Below are positions 1-7,954 of a DNA stretch of 64,000 nucleotides, in pieces; within the stretch, counting starts at the first letter, position 1; each line of letters starts with the position of its first letter. The notes beneath the pieces were generated by a model. The model searched no databases. It worked only from the letters and a program-made list of their open reading frames with translations, and was not told the DNA's origin. The position numbers were made by a program, and so were the translations under genes. The stretch lies in the NCBI RefSeq assembly GCF_003313335.1, contig NZ_QMHP01000014.1:1-64000 (forward strand), read 5' to 3'. The DNA comes from Pedobacter zeaxanthinifaciens. Lineage in GTDB: Bacteria > Bacteroidota > Bacteroidia > Sphingobacteriales > Sphingobacteriaceae.

Positions 1-51
1 CTACTCATAAAAATGCCCCCATTAAGTGTCTAACTTTTTGGGGGCAGTCCA
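1..51 (-). mobile_element. Terminal end of a probable IS3-family (IS150-type) insertion sequence
   Basis: Read on the minus strand, bases 51 to 26 run TGGACTGCCCCC followed by AAAAAGTTAGACAC. This resembles the terminal inverted repeats of IS150-group IS3 elements (TG.ACTG..CCC then a GTTGGACA-like core). A possible start codon, ATG AGT, lies at 8-6, about 43 bp inside the end, which is where orfA of such elements usually begins. The rest of the element would lie beyond the window, so no transposase can be confirmed. The internal GCCCCC/GGGGGC inverted repeat could also form a hairpin. Confidence 0.5.
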
Positions 52-85
52 TAACACCATTGGGGATTTGTAAGAGTCATCAAAT

Positions 86-2590
86 CTAATTCTTTCGTTC
101 TATCTCTCTATCCATTTCCGTCATATTCACATTGGTGGATTGAGAAAAATCATCTAACAGGTAATTGTTAAAATAATCGGCTAAACGCCAAAACATGTAT
201 TCGGTCATATCGCCAAAACCGTGGCGCTGCCCAGGAACAATGATAAAATCGAAGCGTTTGCCCGCTTTAATTAACGCATTAGCCACTCTGATACTTCCCG
301 CTGGGTGTACGTTATTGTCGATATCGCCATGCATTAATAACAAGTGACCTTTTAAGTTCTTCGCCAAATCAGGGTTCTTATCAATTGAATATTTGAAAGA
401 AGTATCGCCTTTTAGGGAAACGATTTCCTTTACGCCATGATGCTTTTCGCTCCACCAACGGTTGTAAATGCTATTATCGTGGTTACCCGCAGCAGATACC
501 GCTACTTTAAAGAAATCAGGGTATACCAACATTGCCGCCGTTGACATAAAACCACCACCAGAGTGCCCTGTGATTCCCACTTTATTGGCATCAATGTACG
601 AATATCTATCAGCCAGCTGCTCAATGGTCGCTTTTTTATCTGCCAAACCATAATCACGCAAGTTGCCATAACCATAGGTGTGGTACCATTTTGACCTCGC
701 AGGGTGACCTCCCCTATTACCTACCGTTACCACAATATAACCTAGCTGCGCCAAACGATCCATCCTATCCATGCTACGACCAAACGATTTGTTTACCGCC
801 TCTGTTTGCGGACCAGGATATACGTACTCAATTACTGGATATTTTCTGTTTGGATCAAAGTTGAAGGGCTTGTACATTACGCCGTATAAATCGGTAACGC
901 CGTCATCAGCCTTCACTTTAAAAGGTTCAGGAAATTTATAACCTGCCGCCATTAATAAGGATAAATCAGTAGTTTCCAACTCCATCACTTTGTTTCCGTT
1001 GTTATCGTAAAGTGTTGATTTTGGTACCGTATTCACTCTTGAATAGTTGTCTACAAAGTAACGACCGCCATCGTTCATGCTACTAGCATGGTCAAAATCG
1101 CCTGCGTTTAACAATTTTAAACCTGAACCATCGAAATTAACGCGGTATAAATGATAATAATAAGGATCCTCTTTAGCTTCCCTCCCGTTGGCGGTGAAAT
1201 AAAGCACTCGAGCTTTCTCGTCAATATTCACAATATCTTCGCAATGGAAAGCACCTTTGGTAATCTGATTTTTCAACTTACCATTTTCGTCGAACAGGTA
1301 AAAATGTCCCCAACCATCACGCTCACTCCAATGGATCAATTCTTTTCCGCCGTTAACCAAGCCCGGGCGTTGTACTTCCACGTAGGTATTGAAACGCTCC
1401 TCAATTAAAGGTTTGATACTTCCGCTGGCTACATCAACCGCACAAACATCAATGCGTTTCAAATCACGGCTGGTACGGCCCATGTAAAACTTGCGATCAT
1501 CGCCCAACCAAACTGCCGGACGGAATTCATTATCCCTATCTACATTTAAGGTTGGCTTGCTATACACGTTTAAGCTTTGATCTTTAAACGCTGATACATT
1601 TAATTTTTTGCCTGTTTTGGCTGCAAAATCAAATAACCAAATTTCATCTTGTGGTGCTTCGGCTTCGCCAGGCATTTGGTATTTGTAGGTTTCCAACGTT
1701 GGGCGACCAGCAGCAACACTATTGATTACCCACAAATCTTTCACCTTGCGGCTATCAGAACGTTGGATGACAAAATACTTGGAGTTTGGCGACCACAGCA
1801 CAAAAGCCCTGCGACGTTTTTTATCGTTTTTAACTATTTCCTCATTATTTTCGCCACTGCCATCGCTCCCAAAAGCATAGTACTTTACGCCATCTTTAGT
1901 TAACTGATGTTCTACAATGGTGCTGTCATCTTCGTTTTTAAGCGCTTTTTGGTAATTGGCTTTATCCATCCAATACAAATTGTAGTTGCGGGTAAAAATA
2001 ATCGCCGACGAATCTGGCGCTACGGCACCCCAATTTGGCTTAGTTTTGGCACGTTTAAAGTCTTTGATTTCGCTTAACTTTTGTGCAGCCAGTTCGTATT
2101 TGAACTTGAAAATTTTCTTCTGCATCGAGTCGGCTGCCTTCTTGTCTTTTCTGTCGGGCTTTACCTCGTCAATGGTACTTTTAATTTCGAAGGTGATGCT
2201 TTTCTCATCATCGCTAAACTTTAAATTTTCCAATGGCAAATGCTGTCCATCAAACGGATCACGAACGATCAAAGTAATTTCAGCAGCGAGTTTAGCTGGA
2301 TCAAACAACATTTTTTTGCTTCTAGCACCGGGATCTACCAAGTACCAGTTTTTGCCGTTTGGCGTTTCATAATCATACCAAAATTGGTTGCTTTGCTTTA
2401 ACCAATGCGGATCAACCGAAGTGGAATAAATCATTTTGCGAAGCTTGCTAGGCGAAAACCTTGCGGCCTGCTGATAATTTGCTTTTTGTGGCGCTTGTAC
2501 AACTTCAGTAGTAGTAATGGTTTTGGTTTGTGCCATTACCGCAGCTCCCGAAATTAAGCTCAACAAAGAAAGAAAGTAAATTTTCTTCAT
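86..2590 (-). CDS. S9 family peptidase, dipeptidyl-peptidase IV type
   Basis: Exported serine exopeptidase that would remove dipeptides from peptides in the periplasm. Residues 1-20 form a signal peptide ending Ala-Gln. A DPP-IV beta-propeller region spans roughly 100-560, followed by an alpha/beta-hydrolase domain. The catalytic triad is visible as Ser677 (GHSGGG), Asp758 (HGDIDNNVH) and His790 (QRHGFG). At 834 residues it is full length for the family. It stands alone on the minus strand, divergent from the deacetylase pair, with its stop about 35 bp from the putative IS end. A second S9 peptidase at 13026 has a different propeller and active-site context (GGHSYG), so the two are not recent duplicates. 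Substrate specificity is inferred from the family only. Confidence 0.93.
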   Translation of the reverse strand: MKKIYFLSLLSLISGAAVMAQTKTITTTEVVQAPQKANYQQAARFSPSKLRKMIYSTSVDPHWLKQSNQFWYDYETPNGKNWYLVDPGARSKKMLFDPAKLAAEITLIVRDPFDGQHLPLENLKFSDDEKSITFEIKSTIDEVKPDRKDKKAADSMQKKIFKFKYELAAQKLSEIKDFKRAKTKPNWGAVAPDSSAIIFTRNYNLYWMDKANYQKALKNEDDSTIVEHQLTKDGVKYYAFGSDGSGENNEEIVKNDKKRRRAFVLWSPNSKYFVIQRSDSRKVKDLWVINSVAAGRPTLETYKYQMPGEAEAPQDEIWLFDFAAKTGKKLNVSAFKDQSLNVYSKPTLNVDRDNEFRPAVWLGDDRKFYMGRTSRDLKRIDVCAVDVASGSIKPLIEERFNTYVEVQRPGLVNGGKELIHWSERDGWGHFYLFDENGKLKNQITKGAFHCEDIVNIDEKARVLYFTANGREAKEDPYYYHLYRVNFDGSGLKLLNAGDFDHASSMNDGGRYFVDNYSRVNTVPKSTLYDNNGNKVMELETTDLSLLMAAGYKFPEPFKVKADDGVTDLYGVMYKPFNFDPNRKYPVIEYVYPGPQTEAVNKSFGRSMDRMDRLAQLGYIVVTVGNRGGHPARSKWYHTYGYGNLRDYGLADKKATIEQLADRYSYIDANKVGITGHSGGGFMSTAAMLVYPDFFKVAVSAAGNHDNSIYNRWWSEKHHGVKEIVSLKGDTSFKYSIDKNPDLAKNLKGHLLLMHGDIDNNVHPAGSIRVANALIKAGKRFDFIIVPGQRHGFGDMTEYMFWRLADYFNNYLLDDFSQSTNVNMTEMDREIERKN

Positions 2591-2759
2591 TATAAATAGG
2601 TTAGTTAATTGTTGGATATTTAATGGAGCTAATTTAACTCAAAAAACATTTTGCCACATTGTTTTTTATGTAATAAATGAGTGATTGAGAGAAGATTTGG
2701 AGCAATGTAAAAGGATTCATTATTTTTTCAACAATGGCAGTAATGCTAAGGTTATTGTT

Positions 2760-2767
2760 TAGTTTTG
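2760..2767 (+). promoter_or_regulatory. Candidate -7 promoter element of the deacetylase pair
   Basis: TAGTTTTG matches the Bacteroidota TAnnTTTG -7 element exactly and lies about 20 bp before the ATG at 2788. No clear TTTG is present at the -33 distance, so the call rests on one element. Confidence 0.4.
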
Positions 2768-2787
2768 CCATTCAATAATTTGCTACA

Positions 2788-3675
2788 ATGAAACCTGTTT
2801 TTTTACCCCTAATAGCTTTAGCGCTAGCCCTAAATTTTGGCTGCCAATCTAAATCGCAACCTTCAAACGCCGCAGCAACCGATAGCACCGTTACTGATGG
2901 TACTGCCTTAGCTAACAACGAGGCACAGCCTACGCCAATTGACACTAAAAATATTAAAGTGGCAGATGCTAAGACCATTTTAGCTAGGCCCCAAGTGCCA
3001 ATTTTATGCTATCACCAAGTGCGCAACTGGCGCTCAACCGATGGACAGATGGGTAAAGATTACACCGTAGAGATACAGAACTTTAAAGATCAAATGAAAA
3101 TGTTGGCAGATAGCGGTTACCATACCATTTTGCCAGATCAATTGTATGCCTACCTTAACGAGGGTAAAGCACTTCCTAAAAAACCCATCATGTTAACTTT
3201 TGATGACACGGTTTTAGATCAGTACACGGTGGTAAATCCAACCTTGAAAAAGTATGGTTTCAAAGCGGCATATTTTATCATGACGGTTTCTATCGGCAAA
3301 AAAGGCAAGTTTGTGAATTATATGAGTGCTGAGCAAATCAAGGAACTTTCAGATGAAGGTAACACCATTGGAAGCCACACCTACGACCACAAAAACTTTA
3401 AAAAATACGCAGGTAAAGATTGGGAAGAACAGCTAGATAAGCCAACCAAAAAATTAGAAGAGATTACCGGAAAGAAAATTGAATATTTCGCTTATCCTTT
3501 TGGATTATGGAACAAAGAAGGTTTCCCGGAGTTGAAAAAAAGAGGATTTAAAATGGCTTTTGCTTTGGCAGATAAACGCGATGAAAACGATCCGTTGATG
3601 TGCGTAAGAAGGATTATTGCCAGCGGATTTTGGAGTCCTAAAACTTTACACAACAACATCGTAAGAAGTTTTTAA
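2788..3675 (+). CDS. Polysaccharide deacetylase (NodB-type) lipoprotein
   Basis: Carbohydrate esterase family 4 enzyme expected to de-N-acetylate an envelope or extracellular glycan with a divalent metal. A lipoprotein signal with Cys19 (LNFGC) anchors it to a membrane. A Ser/Thr/Ala-rich linker runs to about residue 65. The NodB domain carries motif 1 TFDD (Asp139, Asp140) and motif 2 HTYDH (His197, His201), the expected base and metal ligands. It is followed 7 nt later by a close paralog, so the pair is probably cotranscribed. Family members also act on chitin, peptidoglycan or poly-GlcNAc; the sequence does not tell which. Confidence 0.9.
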   Translation: MKPVFLPLIALALALNFGCQSKSQPSNAAATDSTVTDGTALANNEAQPTPIDTKNIKVADAKTILARPQVPILCYHQVRNWRSTDGQMGKDYTVEIQNFKDQMKMLADSGYHTILPDQLYAYLNEGKALPKKPIMLTFDDTVLDQYTVVNPTLKKYGFKAAYFIMTVSIGKKGKFVNYMSAEQIKELSDEGNTIGSHTYDHKNFKKYAGKDWEEQLDKPTKKLEEITGKKIEYFAYPFGLWNKEGFPELKKRGFKMAFALADKRDENDPLMCVRRIIASGFWSPKTLHNNIVRSF

Positions 3676-3682
3676 TTATACC

Positions 3683-4540
3683 ATGAAAAAGTTTTGTTTA
3701 GGGGCGTTAATTTGCCCCTTTATATTTTATGGCTGCCAACCTAGCTCAGGCGATACCAACAAAACGGCAGTACACATTGATAGCAGCGTAAAAACACCGA
3801 GCGTAAAAGATTCGGTGATCAAAGCCAATACTGCTGTTGAAATTATAGCTAAAAAGGAAGTTCCGGTACTTTGCTACCATCAAATTAGAGAATGGCTACC
3901 TAGTGATGGCAACAGAGCTAAAGATGACATTATTGCACCAACAAAATTTAAGGAGCACATAAAAATGCTAGCGGATAGTGGTTACCACTCGATTTTACCT
4001 GATCAGCTTTACGATTATTTGGTTTACAACAAGCCGTTGCCAAGCAGGCCCATCATGTTCACTTTTGATGATACCGATTTAGACCAATTTGAGGTGGCCT
4101 ACCCTACACTAAAGCAATATGGTTTTAAGGCTGTTTATTTTATAATGACAGTTTCGATTGGTAAAAAAGGACGTATTTCCTATATGAATGCCCAACAAAT
4201 CAAGGAACTCTCGGACAATGGAAATGTAATTGCAAGTCATACCTACGACCATAAAAACTTCGCCAAGTTTACGGAGGAAGACTGGAAAACACAGATTGAT
4301 GAACCTACCAAAAAGCTAGAAAAAATTACCGGAAAAAAGGTGGAGTACTTTGCTTATCCGTATGGGGTTTACAAAGCTAGCTTGCTTCCAAAGTTGAAAG
4401 AGCATGGCTTTAAAGCGGCATTTATTCTCTCTACTAAAAGAGATGAAAATTATCCACTGTATACCATCAGAAGAATTATTGACCCGGGAAATTATACGGC
4501 AAGAAATTTAATGCACAGCATTAAGAAGAGTTTCAAGTAA
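3683..4540 (+). CDS. Polysaccharide deacetylase lipoprotein, tandem paralog
   Basis: Second CE4 deacetylase, strongly similar to the upstream gene across the catalytic domain. Shared stretches include the CYHQ entry, LADSGYH, FIMTVSIGKKG and SHTYDHKNF. It has its own lipoprotein signal with Cys18 (FYGC). Motif 1 is TFDDT and motif 2 HTYDH, so metal binding is intact. The N-terminal linkers differ, while the catalytic domains are conserved, as expected after tandem duplication. It converges on the Gre-like gene with a 43 bp gap and no obvious terminator. Substrate unknown. Confidence 0.9.
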   Translation: MKKFCLGALICPFIFYGCQPSSGDTNKTAVHIDSSVKTPSVKDSVIKANTAVEIIAKKEVPVLCYHQIREWLPSDGNRAKDDIIAPTKFKEHIKMLADSGYHSILPDQLYDYLVYNKPLPSRPIMFTFDDTDLDQFEVAYPTLKQYGFKAVYFIMTVSIGKKGRISYMNAQQIKELSDNGNVIASHTYDHKNFAKFTEEDWKTQIDEPTKKLEKITGKKVEYFAYPYGVYKASLLPKLKEHGFKAAFILSTKRDENYPLYTIRRIIDPGNYTARNLMHSIKKSFK

Positions 4541-4583
4541 GATTTGCTTGCGAACGATAACGTAGAAAATTTCATTAAACCAA

Positions 4584-5027
4584 TCAGGAAATACTATCTA
4601 TCTTATACTTTTTCCCGTTAAAGTCAAATGCCTCGCCTTTAGCTTTGCCAATCAGCAATTTTCCTATTGGTGAGGCAGCGGAAACCGCGAAGTAAGGTTG
4701 ATTGTTCAGCGTAAGTTGCCCAGCACTGATGCTGATATAGAAGTTCCCATTATTGGTATACACCAAACTACCCGCCCTAACTTTTTCTGTTTCGGCAACA
4801 TCCGCCAAGCTTAAAAGCACCGACTTTTGCTGTTGTGCATCTGCCAAAAGCTGTTTGTTCCTATTGATATCTTGTTGAGCCATTTCCCTACCGGTCTCAA
4901 ATTTATCGCCAGCACTACTTTTGATATCGTCGTTACTGGCTTCTTGAGCTTGTTGCAAAGCTTCAGTTGCGTTGGCAATACGCTGATCAATAAACTTCAA
5001 GCAAAGTTCGTAGAGTTGATTTTTCAA
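4584..5027 (-). CDS. GreA/GreB-like C-terminal domain protein
   Basis: 147-residue protein with an N-terminal helical hairpin (about 1-75; alternating charged and Gln/Ala residues resembling a Gre coiled coil, with a DKFETGREMA stretch) and a small beta-rich C-terminal domain (about 80-147) ending GKLLIGKAKGEAFDFNGKKYKI, FKBP-like as in Gre factors. Similar Bacteroidota proteins are often misnamed 3-oxoacyl-ACP synthase; nothing here supports that chemistry. Transcript-cleavage activity is inference. The start is TTG at 5027, overlapping the nitroreductase stop (TTGA), and the palindromic repeat just upstream provides a purine-rich GGGAGG stretch. No in-frame ATG was seen closer. Confidence 0.75.
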   Translation of the reverse strand: MKNQLYELCLKFIDQRIANATEALQQAQEASNDDIKSSAGDKFETGREMAQQDINRNKQLLADAQQQKSVLLSLADVAETEKVRAGSLVYTNNGNFYISISAGQLTLNNQPYFAVSAASPIGKLLIGKAKGEAFDFNGKKYKIDSIS

Positions 5028-5683
5028 ACGGAACCTCCCTCTGCCCCCTCCAAACGAGGGGAATTAAGCTCTTTAACAAGAGTCTCCCCTTTGGGGAGAT
5101 TTAGAGGGGCATCCATCCACTGCACTTTCTCACTCATCGGTGTGCGGTTAGCAGCTCGTGGTTGGGCATTGTGATAACCCATGTAAAACAGACCGTAACA
5201 CTTTTCGTTTTCGGCCAAACCTAGGAAATTATCCAAATGAGCGATTAACGGTGGTGAGCTCCAATAAGCACCAATATGGAGCGCCTCGGCTGTTAGTGCC
5301 ATATTTTGTACTGCACAGGCTACAGCGGCTATTTCTTCCCAAGCTGGCAACTTATCCTCATTAAACTGGATACAAATCGCTATAATAACATCTGCTTGCG
5401 TCGTTTTTTGAGCGAAACTATCGAACTTTTTCTGCAAAAATTTATCAGCAGGCACGGTTTGTTGGTAAATTTTACCTAGCTCCGCTCCTAACTTTGCCTT
5501 GGCACCATTCGCAATCACCTTAAAGCGCCAAGGCTGCGTTAATTTATGGGTTGGTGCATAGTTGGCACTCTCTAAAATTTCATCGATTAGCTCCCTAGGG
5601 ATCTCCTTTTGAATATAACTTTCAGGAAATACGCTTCTTCTGCTTTTGATAATTTCTGATAAAATTTTTGCCTTTTCGTTCAT
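5024..5683 (-). CDS. Nitroreductase family protein with repeat-encoded C-terminus
   Basis: FMN-dependent NAD(P)H nitroreductase fold, 219 residues. Near the N-terminus RRSVFPESY and later YAPTHKLTQPWRFKVI match the family's FMN-binding segments, and SSPPLIAHL-like and GLFYMGY stretches follow in order. The physiological substrate (quinone, nitro compound or dehalogenation target) cannot be told. From about residue 192 the reading frame runs through a palindromic intergenic repeat, giving a low-complexity tail (PKGETL, then NSPRLEGAEGG) unrelated to the fold. The ancestral stop was probably displaced by repeat insertion. It overlaps the downstream Gre-like gene by 4 nt, so the two are likely cotranscribed. 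Confidence 0.88.
   Translation of the reverse strand: MNEKAKILSEIIKSRRSVFPESYIQKEIPRELIDEILESANYAPTHKLTQPWRFKVIANGAKAKLGAELGKIYQQTVPADKFLQKKFDSFAQKTTQADVIIAICIQFNEDKLPAWEEIAAVACAVQNMALTAEALHIGAYWSSPPLIAHLDNFLGLAENEKCYGLFYMGYHNAQPRAANRTPMSEKVQWMDAPLNLPKGETLVKELNSPRLEGAEGGSV
5033..5115. repeat. Palindromic repeat, family A, inside a coding region
   Basis: Imperfect palindrome with arms CCCCTCCAAACGAGGGGA and TCTCCCCTTTGGGGAGAT separated by a short linker. A second copy lies at 22304-22381 between the metZ-like and OsmC genes. Here it is read through as the last ~27 codons of the nitroreductase and ends a few bases before the TTG start of the Gre-like gene. Confidence 0.85.
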
Positions 5684-5767
5684 AGCGCCAAAAGTAAGCT
5701 TTTAATTATTGCTTTATGTTTTGTACTTGTAAAATTGAGTTGATTAGTCCAAATGATGCCTTTAAGT

Positions 5768-6322
5768 TTACTTGGTTTTCAGCTGCTTCCTAATTTGCTT
5801 CACCTTTGCAAAAAATGCGATGCTTTCTTTATCCACCAAATACTCCATAGTCGCAATTAGCTCTTCTTTTACCCAAGGGTGTTTAGGACAAAAATTGGCT
5901 AATATATTTAAACAATGTGATTTGATCGCAACCGGCACATCATCGTCAATTAACCAAGCAAAAGTAGTTTCTACTAAATGAGTTGTATCGTAACTGACTA
6001 AAAAATCTTTCACCTGCTGTGGTGCATTTTTCTTGGTGAGCAATGCCAGTATTTTCCCGAAATGCCTGCGGGCAGAAAGGTTGTTTTGTAACGAAAAACG
6101 ATCTGAAAAATAAGCTAGATATGGTACAAAATTGAGCGGATGATTTACGTAGATATTCTCTAAAATCCAAGCTGCCCTAAAGCCTATTTGCTCCTCTGGA
6201 TGGAATGTAAGATCAATTACATCTTTAATGGCATTGGCCTGCGACGAGGCCAGCTCAGCCAACAAATGAACTTTGTTTTTTTGTAAGGTGTTTTTGATAT
6301 CCGTTAATAGCTGCTCCTTCAT
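5768..6322 (-). CDS. Hypothetical helical-repeat (HEAT-like) protein
   Basis: 184-residue soluble protein that I cannot assign. It looks all-helical, with repeated amphipathic segments reminiscent of HEAT repeats (FRAAWILENIY, HFGKILALLTKK, IKSHCLNILANF, WVKEELIATMEYL). No signal peptide, membrane span or catalytic motif is visible. Similar-sized Bacteroidota proteins sometimes carry the name adenylosuccinate lyase in databases, but the signature loop of that enzyme is absent here. It is monocistronic on the minus strand, 84 bp upstream of the nitroreductase start, and divergent from the Ada-like gene. A scaffolding role is speculation. Confidence 0.7.
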   Translation of the reverse strand: MKEQLLTDIKNTLQKNKVHLLAELASSQANAIKDVIDLTFHPEEQIGFRAAWILENIYVNHPLNFVPYLAYFSDRFSLQNNLSARRHFGKILALLTKKNAPQQVKDFLVSYDTTHLVETTFAWLIDDDVPVAIKSHCLNILANFCPKHPWVKEELIATMEYLVDKESIAFFAKVKQIRKQLKTK

Positions 6323-6410
6323 TGTAACTTAAAATTAGCATTTTGCCTATAATAAATGCCTACCAAAGTTGAATTAACTTGGGAGTTGACTGCACTAGTT
6401 GGAGTTAAAT

Positions 6411-6478
6411 AAACCCGATTGAACGGTTAGCCCGCATGCTAAGGTAGCGCTTGGGGCGGCTAAGAGTGAAAGCGGGGC
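6411..6478 (+). repeat. Dispersed repeat, family C, copy 1
   Basis: Contains AAACCCGATTGAACGGTTAG at one end and GGCTAAGAGTGAAAGCGGGG at the other, with a variable middle. An inverted-orientation copy with matching ends is at 19628-19687. No ORF of its own; it sits upstream of the Ada-like gene. Confidence 0.65.
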
Positions 6479-6578
6479 TGAACTAGCCATTTACTGCTTG
6501 GCTTCATTTTCAAAACAAAGCAAGTTTCGGATTTTAAATTGCCCCGGTTTATTGGATATTTGCTTAAATTTAAGGCTG

Positions 6579-7424
6579 ATGAATACGCAAGAAGAGCTGA
6601 ATTATGCAAGAATTGCTAAGGCAATTGAGTATATAAAAACGCATTTTAAGGAGCAACCCAACCTGGACGATGTGGCGGAACAGGTAAATTTAAGTCCGTT
6701 TCATTTCCAGCGCTTGTTTACGGAATGGGCCGGAACCAGTCCGAAGAAATTTTTGCAATATGTGAGTGTAAATTATGCCAAACAACTGTTAACTACGCAA
6801 AAAGCTACCTTATTTGACACGGCTTTTGAAACGGGATTATCGGGCACTAGTCGACTACACGATTTATTTGTAAACATTGAAGGCATGACACCGGCAGAGT
6901 ACAAGAATGGAGGTACCGAACTTGACATCAACTTTAACTTAAACACTACAAAATTTGGTAATCTGTTAACCGCTGCTACGCCCAAAGGAGTTTGCTACAT
7001 GGCTTTTTATGAAGAGGAGTTGACTGCAATAGACTTACTTAAAGCGAAGTTTCCAAAGGCTAACTTCTATGCTAAAACAGATGATTTTCAGCGAAATGCG
7101 ATGATGATATTTAGAGAAGACTGGAGTAACCTCCCTGAAATTAAACTACATTTAAAAGGAACCGATTTTCAATTGAAGGTATGGGAGACGCTGCTTAAAA
7201 TTCCGATGGGAAGGTTGGCAACCTATGGCAAACTGGCGCATGAAATTGGCAACGTAAATGCATCGAGGGCAGTGGGAACAGCTATTGGAAGTAACCCGGT
7301 CGCTTTTTTGATTCCGTGCCACAGAGTGATACAAAGTAGTGGTAATTTTGGAGGTTACATGTGGGGCAATACACGCAAAACAGCGATTATTGGCTGGGAG
7401 CAGGCGGTGGTTAGTAAGGAGTGA
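6579..7424 (+). CDS. Ada-like AraC/XylS regulator fused to methylated-DNA:protein-cysteine methyltransferase
   Basis: Two-domain DNA-alkylation response protein of about 281 residues. The N-terminal ~100 residues are an AraC-type double helix-turn-helix (LDDVAEQVNLSPFHFQRLFTEWAGTSPKKF). The C-terminal half is an O6-alkylguanine transferase with the acceptor motif IPCHRV and the preceding KIPMGRLATYGKLA segment. The Cys-rich zinc domain of E. coli AdaA is absent, so it may not sense methyl phosphotriesters. The frame is open upstream to a TTG at 6498, but the ATG at 6579 begins the natural protein (MNTQEEL); the extra 27 residues look non-coding. An AlkB homolog follows after an inserted four-helix-bundle unit, which supports a shared alkylation-repair role. 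Confidence 0.9.
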   Translation: MNTQEELNYARIAKAIEYIKTHFKEQPNLDDVAEQVNLSPFHFQRLFTEWAGTSPKKFLQYVSVNYAKQLLTTQKATLFDTAFETGLSGTSRLHDLFVNIEGMTPAEYKNGGTELDINFNLNTTKFGNLLTAATPKGVCYMAFYEEELTAIDLLKAKFPKANFYAKTDDFQRNAMMIFREDWSNLPEIKLHLKGTDFQLKVWETLLKIPMGRLATYGKLAHEIGNVNASRAVGTAIGSNPVAFLIPCHRVIQSSGNFGGYMWGNTRKTAIIGWEQAVVSKE

Positions 7425-7480
7425 TTAGGGGTTAGGGGTCAGGAATCAGTGATCAGTGATCAGGAATCAGTGATCAGTAC
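7424..7480. repeat. Phrase repeat flanking the four-helix-bundle gene, left arm
   Basis: Built from repeats of AGGGGTTAGGGGTCAGGAATC and CAGTGATCAG. It starts at the Ada-like stop codon. Its vocabulary is the reverse complement of the right arm at 7883-7950 (CTGATACCTGACACCTGACC, CTGATCCC), so the two arms form an imperfect inverted repeat. Confidence 0.75.
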
Positions 7481-7539
7481 TTAGATATTGATATGCAGTA
7501 AGAAGATTATTTTTTAAGTTTGGAAATCAACATTAACCT

Positions 7540-7887
7540 ATGGCTATAAAGTGTTTTGAAGATATTGTGGCTTGGCAAAAGGCGCAAGACTTTTCAGTAT
7601 TTATTTACAAGAGTTTTGGAGATTTAAAAGATTGGGATTTTCGAAGTCAAATATGTCGGGCATCGGTTTCGATTTCTAACAATATTGCTGAAGGGTTTGA
7701 CAGAGGTACAAAACCAGAATTTAAGCGATTTTTATATATCAGTTTGGCTTCGACAAGCGAAGTTAAATCAATGTTGTATTTAGCCAAAAGGTTAAATTAT
7801 GTCGATGAGATCACTTTCATTACTTTGCTTTCTCAAGCACAGGAAATTTCAAAAATAACCAACGGACTTATCAAATCGATTGCCTGA
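7540..7887 (+). CDS. Four-helix-bundle protein (23S rRNA intervening-sequence protein family)
   Basis: 115-residue protein of the S23/IVP four-helix-bundle family, recognised by IVAWQKAQ near the N-terminus, the central SQICRASVSISNNIAEGF and the STSEVKSMLYLAKRL segment. Family members occur in 23S rRNA intervening sequences, beside diversity-generating retroelements (the Avd group) and, very often in Bacteroidota, alone. The function of solo copies is unknown. It is bordered by inverted phrase repeats, and its TGA stop falls at the edge of the right arm. The whole unit sits exactly between the Ada-like and AlkB-like genes. No reverse transcriptase or rRNA is nearby. Confidence 0.88.
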   Translation: MAIKCFEDIVAWQKAQDFSVFIYKSFGDLKDWDFRSQICRASVSISNNIAEGFDRGTKPEFKRFLYISLASTSEVKSMLYLAKRLNYVDEITFITLLSQAQEISKITNGLIKSIA

Positions 7888-7950
7888 TACCTGACACCTG
7901 ACCACTTAATACCTAACTACTAATCCCTGATCCCAAACCCCTGATCCCTA
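7883..7950. repeat. Phrase repeat flanking the four-helix-bundle gene, right arm
   Basis: Runs of CCTGATACCTGACACCTGAC, ACCTAACTACTAATCCCTGA and CCCTGATCCC. They overlap the stop of the four-helix-bundle gene and end 4 bp before the AlkB-like ATG. Inverted with respect to 7424-7480 and similar in vocabulary to the repeats at 38415-38460 and 38700-38800. Confidence 0.75.
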
Positions 7951-7954
7951 AAAA

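Noticed and set aside
4584..5027. 3-oxoacyl-ACP synthase annotation
   Set aside because: 147 residues with a Gre-like hairpin and small beta domain; no thiolase fold or Cys-His-His triad.
6498..6578. Longer start for the Ada-like gene (TTG at 6498)
   Set aside because: The extra 27 residues are outside the AraC domain and a good ATG exists at 6579.
7540..7887. Diversity-generating retroelement
   Set aside because: The four-helix-bundle protein resembles Avd, but there is no reverse transcriptase and no template/variable repeat pair nearby.
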